DNA of 64,000 nucleotides, from assembly GCA_950295325.1 (NCBI GenBank), contig OX485804.1, positions 47,058,001 through 47,122,000 of the forward strand, given 5' to 3'. How positions within the stretch are numbered: the first letter of the stretch is position 1; each line of letters opens with the position of its first letter. This document shows positions 20,801 through 29,567 of this stretch, in pieces. The translations under genes were made by a program, and so were the position numbers. The notes under the pieces are model-generated. The model was not told the DNA's origin and made no database searches. It was given only the letters and a program-made list of their open reading frames with translations. The DNA is from Polytrichum commune. Taxonomy: Eukaryota > Streptophyta > Polytrichopsida > Polytrichales > Polytrichaceae.

Positions 20801-22313
20801 ACGACGACGTGGAGCTCATCCAACAGACCCAGTCGTCTCAGGCGGAGCGTCCGGCGGAGGTCATGGATCCAGAGGCTGTTGCCCCAATGGATATTACGAA
20901 CGCGCGTTCGTTAACCAAAGAGGTAACTCATCTCTGAGAATGCCAAATGTTTTACGAACGCGCGTTTGTAACATCACTAACCCCCGCGTTGTGTTCTTGG
21001 CGCTTCAACTCCATCGACATCACGTTGCCCGCGCGAGCCTTTTTCTACGTGATCCCTTGGGCCGATCAATTTTGTAGGACACTGAATTTTTTCCTTAGGA
21101 AATTTTGATAGATTATCACGCGAGACAATTGTACATATTCACCGAATTAATATATGAGCAGACGATCTCTGCTCGCATCACCACAACTTATTGCATATTC
21201 TCGCGTCTTGTGTTGTCTGTGCTCTTGCGCGTCTTTGCATTCTTTGCATACACACCTCACTCACTCACGCTCGTTCGTAAAACTGTGCGACCCCCTCTCG
21301 ACTTCCTTCGCGAACGAGCGTTCGTATATGTATGCATCCGCGCTCACGAACGAGCGTTCGTAAATGATGCGCACCGCCCCCGCAGCCTTCATTCACGAAC
21401 GCTCGTTCGCAATTGTGCCCTTGTGCATATTTCCTTGAACCCTCCTTACTTCCTCCTCTTTTCCCATAATGCATCGTCTTTATTTTGAACGCAAAAATTT
21501 CATTATTGGATCATAGAATTAAACTAGTCGCGTTGTTCATCACAGGACCCCCCGGAGATAGGTCGCAACCCCTCGACCAGTGGACCTCGAACCCGGAACA
21601 AGCCTTTCATAGTTTTTGACCTCAACGGGGTCTTGTGTCACACCCAACACATCCCCAGGGTTCCCACGCGTCCCTTCCGTCACCCCGACGAAAGGGACTA
21701 TGACGGCGAGCTCGACACCCTCATAAACCGCAAGGCTGTCCGCGCCCGTCCCGGCCTGCGCGACTTCCTTCGCGAGGTGGTCGAGTTCGCCCACGTCGTT
21801 GTGTGGAGCTCCATGGTCATGGACAACACGGAGCCCATCGTCGACTTCTTGTTCCGTGATCTCCCGCGCCCTTGCCTCGTCCTCGGCCAAGAGGAATGCG
21901 ACGAGCTGCTCGACGAGAAGGGCCAACCGGTGCCCAAGTTTGGCGGTCGAGGCGGAGGACAACAGTTCCTCAAGGTCCTCCGCTCAAGACTCTGGCAAGG
22001 CGTCCCCCGTCTGCAGGGGACGCCCCACGGGTGGTGGCCGACTCCTGAGAACACCCTCCTCATCGACGACAGTCCCACCAAGAGCGTGTTGAACCCCCCG
22101 GGCAACGTCATCTTCCCGGACACTTGGACTGGCGATAGGCAAGACACCTTTTTGGTCGATAGGCTAGCCCCCTACCTTAGAAGGCTCGTGCTCCACGCTG
22201 GTAGCATCCCATTTTTTGTTAGGTCCAACCCCTTCGGCAATGCGGCGCTAAGCCCCCGCAATAATGTATATAAGAGCATCATGAGGCTCGCCAAACTCAA
22301 TAAATTGATTTGA
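16561..22313 (+). CDS. Composite gene: ParB/DGQH-like, methyltransferase-like, coiled coil, FCP1-like phosphatase
   Basis: Four GC-rich open blocks join through phase-0 GT-AG introns: 16561-17853, 17970-19295, 19519-20922, 21546-22313. Introns are 17854-17969 (GTGAGT...GTGCAG), 19296-19518 (GTAAGT...TCACAG) and 20923-21545 (GTAACT...TCACAG). All three hold TACGAACG palindromes. The last exon has no ATG of its own near its 5' end, which favours one fused protein of about 1,600 codons. If intron 3 is retained, translation stops at 20935-20937 and the phosphatase is separate. Two in-frame stops (17161, 17218) break exon 1 unless a 78-nt phase-0 intron (17143-17220, GTGACG...ACATAG) is spliced out. 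I infer a mobile-element or selfish-system gene; I know of no exact counterpart. Confidence 0.5.
17859..17936. repeat. Two palindromes filling intron 1
   Basis: 17859-17880 (AA spacer, one mismatch, CGT to CAT in the right arm) overlaps the last base of the GTGAGT splice site. 17919-17936 (TG) has only the 8-bp core arms. Together they take up a third of this 116-nt intron. Confidence 0.85.
17970..19295 (+). CDS. Exon 2: region with permuted methyltransferase-like motif order
   Basis: 442 codons, open throughout, phase 0 at both ends. Codons 264-268 read IDFRG after CPFAL, and the exon ends GETVYNVCGGSKFMYAAM. In beta-group (N4-C/N6-A) amino-methyltransferases the catalytic [DN]PP[YW] strand comes first, and an H-x-x-x-K...GD-x-V-x-D-x-F-x-G-SG-x-T-x-x-AA segment comes last. 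Here the last segment is well mimicked (HPPPKDLL at about 19132, then GETVYNVCGGSKFMYAA), and IDFRG sits where DPPY would be. ParB-like plus this methyltransferase type is a known bacterial and phage fusion. With DPPY absent the domain is probably not an active methylase. Assignment is inference. Intron 2 cuts right after the motif-I-like helix. Confidence 0.45.
19315..19488. repeat. Three palindromes in intron 2, spaced exactly 77 bp
   Basis: 19315-19336 reads TTTATGAACG-CT-CGTTCATAAA: both outer CpGs have changed, and symmetry is kept. 19389-19416 (CT, 13-bp arms with ATGTTT) and 19471-19488 (TG) follow. Centres are 77 and 77 bp apart. The flanks of the second and third are similar (TTGATGTTTACGAACG, and CGCTGCAC against CGTTGCAC), so at least one step was a local tandem duplication. 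Confidence 0.85.
19519..20922 (+). CDS. Exon 3: disordered linker with coiled coil
   Basis: 468 codons, phase 0. It begins MMGLVVNTFVDAIDEEDF, completing the domain of exon 2. It then becomes Pro/Ser/Asp-rich with NTRRRMKKTP followed by an acidic patch (EVSDEDEGDMD). Codons about 198-255 form a charged helix with heptad spacing (KRVKEEALTVSELNAKLEAK, LARLQEQLRESAAK), a likely coiled coil for dimerisation. A Pro-rich stretch follows (YPFPPGGYPSQPPPPV), then an acidic tail. Two TACGAACG palindromes are in frame here. The exon ends AAAGAG|GTAACT; if not spliced, translation stops five codons later. No enzymatic domain was seen. Confidence 0.5.
20501..20530. repeat. Palindrome inside coding exon 3
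   Basis: 14-bp arms beginning AAGATTTACG with a CG spacer and one T/G mismatch. It is read in frame as DLRTRVRES without breaking the protein, so it was inserted or formed inside the coding sequence and tolerated in a disordered region. Confidence 0.8.
20896..20911. repeat. Second exonic palindrome, near the exon 3 splice site
   Basis: ACGAACG-CG-CGTTCGT, perfect over 16 bp, read as TNARS. It lies 11 bases before the predicted 5' splice site at 20923. Confidence 0.8.
20952..21409. repeat. Palindromes in intron 3, partly decayed
   Basis: 20952-20971 (CG, one mismatch: CGTTCG to CGTTTG), a right half-site only at about 21268-21280, 21311-21324 (AG), 21346-21361 (AG), 21396-21409 (CT). The last three keep the CGAACG-N2-CGTTCG core but have lost the outer A/T of the arms (GCGAACG, CACGAACG). 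All lie inside the 623-nt intron 20923-21545. Confidence 0.8.
21546..22313 (+). CDS. Exon 4: FCP1/NIF-type HAD phosphatase domain
   Basis: 255 codons plus a TGA stop at 22311. KPFIVFDLNGVLCHT (about codons 19-33) is HAD motif I. The nucleophile Asp is kept, and the second acidic residue is Asn (DLN instead of DxD), as in some plant FCP1-like proteins. RPGLRDFLREVVEFAHVVVW then SSMVMDN supplies motif II (Ser). LLIDDSPTKSVLNPPGN followed by DTWTGDRQD supplies the double-Asp motif and the usual C-terminal FCP1 pattern. The length is normal for an FCP homology domain. This family removes phosphate from Ser, typically on the RNA polymerase II C-terminal domain. The exon follows a clear 3' splice site (TTCATCACAG) and has no ATG near it, so it is probably fused to the upstream exons. 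Confidence 0.7.
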   Translation, partial: DPPEIGRNPSTSGPRTRNKPFIVFDLNGVLCHTQHIPRVPTRPFRHPDERDYDGELDTLINRKAVRARPGLRDFLREVVEFAHVVVWSSMVMDNTEPIVDFLFRDLPRPCLVLGQEECDELLDEKGQPVPKFGGRGGGQQFLKVLRSRLWQGVPRLQGTPHGWWPTPENTLLIDDSPTKSVLNPPGNVIFPDTWTGDRQDTFLVDRLAPYLRRLVLHAGSIPFFVRSNPFGNAALSPRNNVYKSIMRLAKLNKLI

Positions 22314-22424
22314 AATGCCTCCATGTCTTTGCTTGTTATCATGTGGTTCACATATCTAATGCTTGCCCCGTTTTTGGATGTCTTTTGTTGTTGTGATTGT
22401 TGTTGTTCTTGTTCTTGCCCATAG

Positions 22425-22949
22425 TCTGCCCCCATATGCGACGCCCCTGTGGTCGACGGCTCTTCCCGTCCCCTCTCGCTCCCCGCATCCCCTTCCCGCG
22501 ACATCACGGACTTCCAAATGCCATCCCTCTACCACTTCTCGGCGGTCGACGCGGCCTCGGCCGTGGATTACTCCCGCGACGTCGGCATCGACGACGGCGT
22601 CGTCAACAGCCCGCCCCCAGCACTTGTCCCCCGCGCGTACGCCCCGTCGCCCTCCCCCCTCTCCAAGGAGAAACGGACGCTCGTTCGTTTGGGACACCTC
22701 TCGCCCTCGAGGGACGACGCCGTCGCTCGTCGCGGGCCGAGCCGCCGTCTCCGCATGGAAGGCCCCCGTTGCCACACCTCCCCCGCCGACTCCGTTCCTC
22801 CCCCCGCAACGTCCTCCGCGATCGTGGGCCCTCCACGCCTCGACTCCCCCCCGCCATCCAACATTGCAATAGTTCCATCGGCTCCGGATGCTCCCGTCGA
22901 CGCCCCCCTCGTTCCCACCGTTCCCCGCATGGACGTCCCCAAATCCAAG
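22425..22949 (+). CDS. Pro/Ser-rich reading frame downstream of the phosphatase
   Basis: Begins after a 3' splice site-like GCCCATAG and reads SAPICDAPVVDGSSRP... for 175 codons to AAG|GTGCCC (22949). It is rich in Pro, Ser, Asp and Arg, with no recognised domain. Several frames are open in this GC-rich DNA, so coding status is uncertain. A degenerate palindrome at 22671-22690 is read as KRTLVRL. It may be a further exon of the composite gene or a separate gene; no donor in the right phase was found between 22200 and 22424. Confidence 0.3.
22671..22690. repeat. Degenerate palindrome, last of the series
   Basis: AAACGGACG-CT-CGTTCGTTT: 9-bp arms, one mismatch, and the terminal TA/TA of the core replaced. 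It keeps the two-base spacer. Confidence 0.6.
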
Positions 22950-23101
22950 GTGCCCTCCTCAACCCTAAACCCCTTTCCCGCTTTTGCTTTCCTTGTCTTC
23001 CGTTTGCGTGCCGTTCTCTTTACGAGCGCCCATCCCAAACCGCCCTCATTATTTTCCCCACTCCATTCCTATTCTTATCTTCCTATGACGTTGTTTCGCA
23101 G

Positions 23102-23410
23102 GTGGCTACCCGCTCGCTTGGTGCCCGGCCCTCCTCCACGTCCTCCTTGGATAGGCACGCCCTCAAGGCCGCATCTTCCGAGTCCGATCGTTGTCTGGCC
23201 CTCCGGAGAAGCGCAAGTTGTTCCCTTTCGCAAACGCCCTCGTATTCTACTTATAATACCACCTCGTACAATTCGGGAGCGCGTCCTGAAACATGCAAGA
23301 ACGACACATATTCCTATCCAGGCAACACACAAGGATTCAGTCGTGGGCCTGAGATTTTTAGAGCCATGGAGGCCGCCAAAAAAAAGGACTTAGCCGCAAA
23401 AAAAAAATAG
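23102..23410 (+). CDS. Possible terminal exon of the Pro-rich frame
   Basis: A 152-nt intron (22950-23101, GTGCCC...TTTCGCAG, phase 0) would join 22949 to 23102. The exon reads VATRSLGARPSSTSSLDRH and ends with a Lys-rich tail before TAG at 23408. The alternative frame at 22950-23393 is also open and contains RKRPRILLIIPPRTI, so a frameshift or a different splice is possible. GC content drops to AT-rich just after 23410, the right limit of the GC island. Confidence 0.25.
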   Translation: MATRSLGARPSSTSSLDRHALKAASSESDRCLALRRSASCSLSQTPSYSTYNTTSYNSGARPETCKNDTYSYPGNTQGFSRGPEIFRAMEAAKKKDLAAKKK

Positions 23411-23879
23411 TGGGTCGGACTAGTGTGACTAGAAGCGTACTAGTGGGACGGACTCCCTAAATGGGCTTAGGTGTAGAACATATTTAAGTGCTTACTTTCT
23501 ATGCTATTCCAAGTTACTCAAGACATTGATGGTATTTCCATTATAATTGTATTTCTATCCCAATTAATTCATTCAACTTCCATTCATTCTTCGCATCTTT
23601 CCTTCCATTCATAACGAGTTGTCATTTCATACGCAACTATTTTCATGTATGCCGCACATTTTTGTTCACTTCCATGCCTTTATGTATAATAATAGTAGCA
23701 TACCATTATACATATGGGATTTTTAGTCGTCATTACTGGTCCATTTTTGAAATGTACATCCTTATATAGTCTCATAATCAACAAAAAGTCTCCAAATACC
23801 GAATATAGTGTTAGAACAAAGAAAATGTAAAATGCCAAACCTTATTTTCCATATGTCCTTCAAATAAAGTGGCCCTCCA
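23411..23879. other. Non-coding AT-rich sequence
   Basis: No gene seen. It separates the GC island from the next decayed retroelement. Confidence 0.4.
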
Positions 23880-24012
23880 AAAGGGAGGATAAAATAGAAG
23901 GACACCACTATAATATCACCCAACTTCCCTTCGATATGGAAGTTGATGAGAATGAATTTTCCTTTGACTACCCTTTAAACTTGGAGAAGAAAATTAAGAA
24001 CTAGATGTAATC

Positions 24013-24240
24013 ATGCACAAGGTCAAAGAGATATTGTCCACGATGAAAATAAAATATGGTGAGTTAATTGGTGAACCTATATCGATTATGTGTTTTCACA
24101 AATTTACCTCAAGGAATGGTACAATTAAACTTCACCTTAAAAATCCACTAGTTAATGCAAAAAACCTTCTCCAAGGAACAAATGCCTTCATCTTGATTTT
24201 GGATGATAAATAACCTTGGAGAGAAAAAATCTACAAATCT
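24013..24240 (+). pseudogene. N-terminal, gag-like piece of copy 2
   Basis: Open for 66 codons with IKLHLKNPLVNAKNLLQGTN followed by AFILILDDK. The tone (a short single-strand-binding-like domain before an RNA-dependent element) recalls ORF1/gag regions, but I cannot name the family. Confidence 0.3.
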
Positions 24241-25170
24241 TATGAAATGTTAGCACTCAACAACCTACTCTCAGTCAAAATCATAAGCTAAACATTAATT
24301 GGCAAAAATTGGTTCAACAATTTTGAAGAAGTAGTAAATAAATGATTCGACCGAACATATGACTATGGGAACTCTAATGTCCAAAACATGAAGAAAATGA
24401 ATTTTGTTGGGATAGTAACAACATTATCGGGGCAAGCAAAAAAATCACTTCAGTATGAAATTTTTGATGCTAAATTTACATCAAGGGATAAACTTACCGA
24501 GAAAGACAAAGAAAGAAAAAAATGCTCTTATCCTTATAGTAGAAAAAAATATTGATACAATCGAATATAAATTAAAAACACACATGAGAGAAAAAAAAGT
24601 GGTAAACATATATTTTTAAATAAAAAACTATAAATACGTGAGGAGTTGTAATGTACAATGTCTAAATATAGCGTACCAGAAAATTTGTAAAGAAAACACC
24701 AAATTTTCTGGAAAATATGTAGAATTCACCCATATCCAAAAAGCTTAGATGGTATAAATACACATTTTCAAGAGGAATTGACCAAACTCGGATTTTTGGA
24801 CATAAACACAATACTTGCAAATATTGGAAACTGCATCCTCTAAAGGGCTCACAAGACAAAAAGTCAAAATAATGATGGAAGGGGAAACTCTAAACTACGC
24901 AAAGAAATGGCGGAGAGGGAAGAAAATGTATACCACATACCGACAAATCCATGACATCCATAGCTACCTAGCTTATAATCTTCAAGAAACAACTACTAAC
25001 AACAATAGATTATATTCTCGCCATTTCGTATAGATAAAATCTTTGGGTCTTTTGGTAACACATTCTCATACAGGTGGCAAGGAATATGTTATGCTCACCC
25101 TCACAATGAAATTGAAGCCCAAACAACCATCCACTGGGCCAGACTGACAACTAAACACGACCCACATACC

Positions 25171-25507
25171 ATCACAATACTTATCATCCTAGATATAAAT
25201 TGGTATCAAAATTTCACCCCACATTTAGGCCCCTTCTAATACACACATGTAATTACTCACGTACCATACACCACTAAATACGAGGAACCGACAAAACCAC
25301 AAGAATTTAGCGAGCGACGTATAGAATCACTCACTATATATCACAATACTTATCATCCTAGATATAAATTGGCATGAAAATTTCACCCCACATTTAGGCC
25401 CCTTCTAATACACACATGTAATTACTCACGTACCATACACCACTAAATACGAGGAACCGACAAAACCACAAGAATTTAGCGAGCCACGTATAGAATCACT
25501 CACTATA
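25171..25507 (+). repeat. Tandem duplication of about 170 bp inside copy 2
   Basis: The stretch starting CACAATACTTATCATCC at 25173 is repeated from 25341 at an offset of 168-170 bp, nearly identical to CACTATA at about 25507. It duplicates part of the WYQNF block and so is later than the element itself. Confidence 0.85.
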
Positions 25508-25959
25508 AGAATCTTTTGCATACATCACCAAAATAATAGTATCCGTACTACAAAACAAATAGATACAATAGAAAATATATGCAACAACCTTAACATAACC
25601 TGCACAATCACACAAATTGCCCCTCCTACCCCGCAAAATATAGAAGTCAAAAAAGTAAAACATGGAATGTGAGACCTTAATTCCCAATCCCAAATTCACA
25701 ACCACATAACACAATCCCACCAATTTCCAACTACGATAATGAAATAGCCCTTACATCCCCCCCCCCATACAGTTTTTACATGGATGGATCCTTTAACCCT
25801 TTAAAAAAAGTAGGAAACATCTAGCTACGGGAAGAAGTTGGATATGGTATGTACAATCACGAAAAAAACAATATTAAACTTGCAATAAGACTACCAAGCC
25901 TACAAAACATAGTTAGAGCATAATTAATGGCCATTCACCACACCCTCACAACAATAAGA

Positions 25960-26130
25960 CCACTTTATTTGTTAATTAAAGACTTTGGAAAGTCTCTAAT
26001 TAAATGCAAATGCTTTAATATCTAGTTCAATTTCTTTATGTGATGACATGTATTTGTGCCAAATTGGTTAGTGCCGCCCATGCAAATCACTTTATTAAGT
26101 CACATTGAATATATTTGTGTGTTATTCTTG
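25960..26130 (+). repeat. Fragment shared with the LINE region at 55.8 kb
   Basis: AAGACTTTGGAAAGTCT, then GATGACATGTATTTGTGCC and AGTGCCGCCCATGC match 55.78-55.93 kb closely. It interrupts copy 2 just before its RNase H remnant. Confidence 0.7.
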
Positions 26131-26219
26131 TTCTTTATTTGAAAAACTATGTTCTTAAATAGTTTCAAAATCATGAAAAAGTCTATGATTACCAAATATA
26201 GTGATTAAGTAAAGACTAC

Positions 26220-26530
26220 CCAAATGAACCCGCACACATCTTCACATACTGCCTTGATGGTCTATATGTGATCAAAAACCAAATAAAACATCCCACACTA
26301 CACAACAACCACCCCAATAAAACCATACTAGAAGAAACAATTAACTCCCTTATACAAAGAACTCAACTCACAACACTATACAAAGTAAGAGCACATGCAA
26401 ATATCAAAGGCAACGAGGAAGCCTACACACTTTTGCTAAAGAAGGTACATCAAGAGAACACTACAATGCCTCACAACCACATGAATTTGCCCACTCAACA
26501 CCGTACTACTACCAAAGAGACGAATGACCA
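26220..26530 (+). pseudogene. RNase H remnant of copy 2
   Basis: Reads NEPAHIFTYCLDGLYVI, then TTLYKVRAHANIKGNEEAY. This is the same domain as at 4.0-4.5 kb. The D of FTDS is again Y, and the last Asp is lost (EEAY). The first half of the domain is missing or scrambled by the inserted fragment at 26.0 kb. Confidence 0.6.
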
Positions 26531-26533
26531 TTA

Positions 26534-27134
26534 ATGGGAACAACTCCCAACAAAGAACCTATTAAATTCCTAGAAAAACATCTCAGGAAATCCAATAAGA
26601 ATAAAAATCTAGAATTGATCCCTATACTATATCCCAAAATAGATAAATGGATAGTCAACGAGAAAATAAATAATGAGCTATCAAAAATTTTGGACAAACA
26701 AAAACATAATAGACTCTCAAAAAACATGTCTTCGAAAATTGAGACACTATCAATACATGGAGAATGCCAGGAAACAACTGTTCTTTAATATGGAAGCCTT
26801 TCCATCAATCACATTGCCCATATGTAACTCCCAACACCCTGATACATGGTTACATGTACTTCTAAAGTGCAAACAACACCACGTACATGCCCTCCAAACC
26901 AAAAGACATAATAAAGCAGTATGGGAATCAAGAAAACTCATAGTGGCATCAAAAAAATCAAGATGCTATGTTCTCATAAATGCAAGCACATTCAATAATC
27001 CCCCAAAAAACATTGTCCCTCCATGGCTATTACCTTGCACGTGTGATCAACAAAGATGCCATTGCAATGCCATATTCAAACCAAACCTTCTATGTGTGAA
27101 AGGACTACCATATCAGTCTCCACCACTAACTTAA
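26534..27134 (+). pseudogene. C-terminal tail of copy 2 with Cys/His motif
   Basis: Two overlapping frames (26534-26788 and 26673-27134) give PICNSQHPDTWLHVLLKCKQ then HALQTKRHNKAVWE, then PPWLLPCTCDQQRCHCNA. The C-x2-C...H...C pattern followed by RHN-x-x-V is typical of the end of RNase H-bearing retroelement polyproteins. A frameshift near 26.7 kb splits it. Confidence 0.55.
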
Positions 27135-27500
27135 CCTAATGACAACTTAACAATACAGTTCATTGAATTTACATACTGTTATGATAAAGTACTAAATGAA
27201 ACTATAATCCAAAAAAATAAAATACAAACCATTAATAGACAATTTTAGTAACAGAGGTTGGAAGATAGATCCACTAATAGTCATCACGGCAGGTGCTAGG
27301 GCAGCCACACACATTCCTTCTATATAAAGTATTAAAACAACATTCAAAATCCCTAAGCTAAACATCAAATACACATTTGAGGCAATCAATGTCATCGCCA
27401 TACAACATGCTCTGTCCATAATTCTACACAAAACGAGGATAGAAAACAATGAACCACTACCAATAGACACACAACTACCATAGCAACCCCAAATATCTAC

Positions 27501-29559
27501 CAACCAATAAATAATTAGGATTACAAAAGAATAAATGCCAACATTGGCTAAGGAACTGTCATAACTTATGGTAGGGGTTGGTGGCTATAGGATACACTTT
27601 CCTACCAAGTAACTCACACAACAAATACCAAGTTACTCACATCACAATACAATGCTCATACAAGGCCATCAGGGATTGAACCCGGACCACTAAACATGTG
27701 ATGCTACAATGAACCACTGAAAAATCTTATGACTCTGCGGCCACATCATGAAGAAAAATGACCATATACCCCTACAACACCACAACCACACTAACCTTAA
27801 CACTACAAAGATCATCCAATCACTTAATTTCCATGATCACTTTGGTCACTCTGGTTATTATAATGCCCACCCCGAGAGGGGTTAGTAGTCATAATACCAA
27901 GGGTGGGTCAAACGAGCATTTCAATCACGTTGATCCCATTGAGGTCAACATTTCTTCTCTTTATTATATCAAGAATAGATTTATTAAACAAATACATGTG
28001 TTGCATTTCATAATACTCTACATTCTTATGGAAGAGTGTGCATCCTATAGGCACATTATAGGTTTATCTACCATAAGTTTAGGCTTTTTTTTTAGTGGAA
28101 TGATTAAAATGAGTAGATAACACCACATATGGTATTGACATATCATGTGAAAAATACCCGGGACATCCATGTGAAACTCCAAAGTGCATCATGTTCCTAT
28201 GTGGTTCTTGAATTCCTTAGCATATGTAAACTTTGCCATCCATGCAAGATAATTGCAAGCATTGTTAGCAACATACTATGGTCTAATTCCCATTTATCTA
28301 TTAGCACACTTCTTATATATAAACTTATTGTCTTCATTTGATCCAAAATCATACAACATTGTTGTAACATACGAAGTGACATGACACAAAGAGAAAAATT
28401 CCTTGAGTTGCCAAATTCATTTTGTTCATGTCCAAGTATGATGAGTTGGGACTTCTTTGCCTAGATGTGGGCTTACTTTGCAAGAGTTTGTGAATAAGAG
28501 AAACCACATTGTTGTTGTAGATAATCCTAAAGCATAAAAAAATATATCGTGCCATAGAACACACCACACATTTCTACCATGCTATTGGTCAAAGTAGAAG
28601 ATGTTTTGTTGGATGATAGCTTGTTGGGAAGATCTTGAGGAAGAACTATAACATACACTTTTCACTTTCTTCCTTAGAATAAGAATAAAGGAATGTACCA
28701 ATAAGGTAACAATGCAATCTTGGAAGCTCATCATATTCAAACAATTGAACAAAACCAGTGGTTTTGTGGAATGAATTCATCTAAAGATTGTACATGTTGT
28801 TTCTATATCATAAGGTATATAAAGACTGTCTACTTCCACTTTAGGCCTTGTATGAGGCCATTTGGTTTGATTGTGTGACACACGAGTCCACGTATAACTT
28901 AATATATGTTAAATATATTATCCACATGAATACAATATGACCATCAATGTATATAAATACATTGATATATGAAATCCATGTCAACAAATGGATTGATGCC
29001 TCGATAATGCCTATATAACAAAAATATTACAAGTATCCAAGTAAATATTGGAAATCTAGGCACAACTCAAATCCAAGGCCTTCACCATGGATCCTATGAG
29101 GGCTCCAGGTTTAAGCCACCTTAGATCCAAATAGTGTTGAGATGGGTAACCTTCAAAGTTCCTAGCATTTGATTGTGTAGTGCACCCTTGATCATAGTAA
29201 GAGTAGATCCAAATGAACATAAGGGAATTCAACTAGTTTGCGGCTAAAGAAGGAGCTCATTTCTGGAAGGAGCCTCATAACATTATTCAACTACATGGTT
29301 GTGTTCCATTCTATATTTAGTAGTTGACATGGGCCTTCACTATTTATCTTCATGGGATGAAACTTAGGAAACAAGAAGAAATTGATCTTGGTATGCATAA
29401 TGAATAATGCCGGCCAAATAGTGAGAATATTATGAATAGTGTTGGTATTTTCAATGCTAATGTTGCTATGAATAGTATTTTTGGTGTACAATACTAGGAT
29501 GGACAATGTTTCATGTGAATAGTGCTAGGATGAACAATGATTCATGTGAATAATGTCGG
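27501..29559. other. Non-coding; possible tRNA-derived SINE remnant
   Basis: At 27671-27682 the minus strand carries GGTTCAATCCC, a Pol III B box, with a tRNA-like context (TTTAGTGGTCC before it). It may be a SINE remnant; I could not draw a cloverleaf. No gene was seen in the rest, and the frames at 27758-28120 and 28129-28567 have no recognisable domain. Confidence 0.35.
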
Positions 29560-29567
29560 GAGTCTAA

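Larger units (their letters stand above)
23880..27500 (+). mobile_element. Second copy of the RNase H retroelement-like family
   Basis: Order on the plus strand: a gag-like N-terminal piece (24013-24213, ending FILILDDK), the conserved RWQGICYAHPHNE and WYQNFTPH block (about 25.06-25.25 kb), RNase H remnants (26220-26440), a C-terminal tail (26534-27134) and the final block (about 27.25-27.50 kb). It is the homologue of the minus-strand copy at 3.0-6.2 kb and is broken by many stops and frameshifts, a 170-bp tandem duplication and an inserted LINE-linked fragment near 26.0 kb. No terminal repeats were found. Confidence 0.6.

Noticed and set aside
11500-23410. Endogenous giant-virus insertion
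   Set aside because: No virus hallmark genes (capsid, packaging ATPase, polymerase) are visible, and the coding blocks have plant-like spliced introns.
22397-23410. 337-codon Arg/Pro-rich ORF in the alternative frame
   Set aside because: It competes with another long frame and starts inside a probable intron tail; only its last part was kept as a possible exon.
27600-27740. A tRNA gene
   Set aside because: Only a B box is recognisable; no acceptor stem or anticodon arm can be drawn, so at most a SINE relic.
27758-28567. Possible copia reverse transcriptase on the minus strand
   Set aside because: The hint rests on a few residues; no YVDD box or order of motifs could be found in any frame.
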